From Physcomitrium patens (taxonomy: Eukaryota; Streptophyta; Bryopsida; Funariales; Funariaceae), in the NCBI RefSeq assembly GCF_000002425.4, contig NC_037254.1, positions 12,865,500 to 12,929,499 of the forward strand: a DNA stretch of 64,000 nucleotides, read 5' to 3'. Of the stretch, positions 62,910 through 64,000 are shown piece after piece. A model generated the notes under the pieces. That model searched no databases, had not been told where the DNA came from, and saw nothing but the letters and a program-made list of their open reading frames with translations. How positions within the stretch are numbered: the stretch's first letter is position 1; every line of letters starts with the position of its first letter. The translations under genes and the position numbers were made by a program.

Positions 62910-64000
62910 TTTTTATTAAGTTCTTTTCTTTGATACAAGCTTGAAGAATACATAATCAAGCTTCACCTTTAGAACATATAATTACCTTTCTAAATATAAT
63001 AAATTGTTCTTGAATTCAAACTTAGAAGTATCATGAGACTTTCAAAGATTTTTTTTTAATATCTCAAATAAGAGGATTAGAAGACATATTTGATTAAACT
63101 TGCTTAATATAAGTTGAATCAACAATTATTATTGATTTCATTGCTTGAAAATGAAGATGCTCTAGTTTCAAGTGAATTATCTATTGTTAGTCAAAAGCAA
63201 CAATTTTTTTGTTTGGTGTAAGATAAAATTGTATAAAAAATATATTTAATTTTTTTTTTCTTAGATAATAAGTAATCTTAAATTTAAATCTTGACAAGGA
63301 TACCCTCTAGCAAGCTTAGCAACAATTCAAAATGCATATTGACATAAAATACTTAAGGTTTGTATGATCTATATATATGATGACTAGACTAGGAGTAGCT
63401 TTTAGATAATGGTACCATTCTTGAAACAAATTTATAATTACATGAAGTTCTTTATCATAGATTTCATAGTTAAACTTGGCTATTGAAATTTTTTTGGAAT
63501 AAAAAGCTATTGTATAAAATTTATCATTTATTTCTATTTATGATAATTCAATATTCAAAACAAAGTCTTATGTATCTATTTCTATAAAAAAATAATTTAG
63601 AATAGTTGATGCAATATAAAATTGGTGCACAAATAAAGGCTATTTTCAAAATTTCAAATGCTACTTCTATTTTTTGATTTTATTGAAATTTAACATTATA
63701 AGTTAAATATATAAGCGGAGCTGCAACTTAAAAGAAGTCCTTCATGAAGATCTGATAGTAATTGACAAATCTCAAAAAATATTAGAAAACTCTTATTATT
63801 TTTGAAATCTTCCAATCTATAATAGTTTGAACTTTTTTAGGATCCATTATAAGTCTATTATTTGAAATACTATATCTTAAAAAGTCGATTTGAATAGTGT
63901 AAAATACACACTTTTTTAACTTAGCATAGAATCTTGCATCTTTTGGTTTTTGTAATACACAATAAACATAAAGTTTATATTTTTTTGTATTCTTAAAATA
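62910..64000 (-). mobile_element. Decayed Ty3/gypsy fragment C (minus strand), runs off the window
   Basis: Minus-strand translation of about 63330-63520 gives a broken RNase H (AFYSKKISIAKFNYEIYDK, then an IDHTNLKYFMS-like stretch). At higher coordinates RT fragments appear (MDPKKVQTIIDWKISK). The plus-strand wording is also collinear with 51.5-52.3 kb of element A, so A and C are the same old family. It has many stops and is not functional. Confidence 0.65.

Noticed and set aside
1..64000. CRISPR arrays, bacterial operons, riboswitches, tRNA or rRNA genes
   Set aside because: None seen. The repeats are microsatellites, minisatellites or LTRs, and the genes are intron-split plant genes.

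Overview
The window looks like nuclear DNA of a land plant, most likely a moss; a Physcomitrium-like genome fits, but I cannot prove the species from sequence alone. The reasons are intron-rich plant gene families sitting as GC-richer islands in very AT-rich repetitive DNA, a divergent CHASE-domain histidine kinase of a kind known from bryophytes, and chromodomain Ty3/gypsy elements.

Layout. 1-3150: AT-rich repeats. 3160-7972 (+): a probable pectin-type methyltransferase (PMT family, 6 coding exons, 629 aa) with a leader intron. 8.0-12.1 kb: AT-rich, with LTR remnants. 12.1-13.4 kb: a GC-richer block I could not identify. About 14.2-22.8 kb (+): a CHASE-domain hybrid histidine kinase (16 exons, 1044 aa). 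23.57-34.77 kb (-): a molybdenum hydroxylase of the xanthine dehydrogenase/aldehyde oxidase family (27 exons, 1283 aa), convergent with the kinase. 35.3-40.35 kb: AT-rich, repetitive. 40.44-42.80 kb (-): a LanC-like protein (6 exons, 462 aa). 42.8-46.1 kb: GC-richer, mostly unassigned. 46.1-49.8 kb: AT-rich. 49.8-64.0 kb: nested Ty3/gypsy elements. Two old decayed elements are arranged back to back, and a much younger chromovirus (56743-62904) has inserted, followed by a third decayed fragment. All exon models were worked out by hand from splice sites and family conservation. Each of the four gene models sums to a whole number of codons.

The most interesting system is the young chromovirus. 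It has 421-bp LTRs of equal length and an ATTTG target duplication. A 12-nt site two bases after the 5' LTR is the exact reverse complement of LTR sequence about 30 bp downstream of a TATA box. This is the layout expected for Tf1/sushi-type self-primed reverse transcription. Its U3 carries arrays of alternating GAA/TTC units that match heat-shock elements, and there is an extra small ORF after integrase. Gag and Pol are broken by seven in-frame stops, each one C-to-T change away from a sense codon.

The host genes are unrelated in function: Golgi wall-polysaccharide methylation, two-component signalling, aldehyde/purine oxidation and a LanC-like zinc protein. There is no operon-like logic here.
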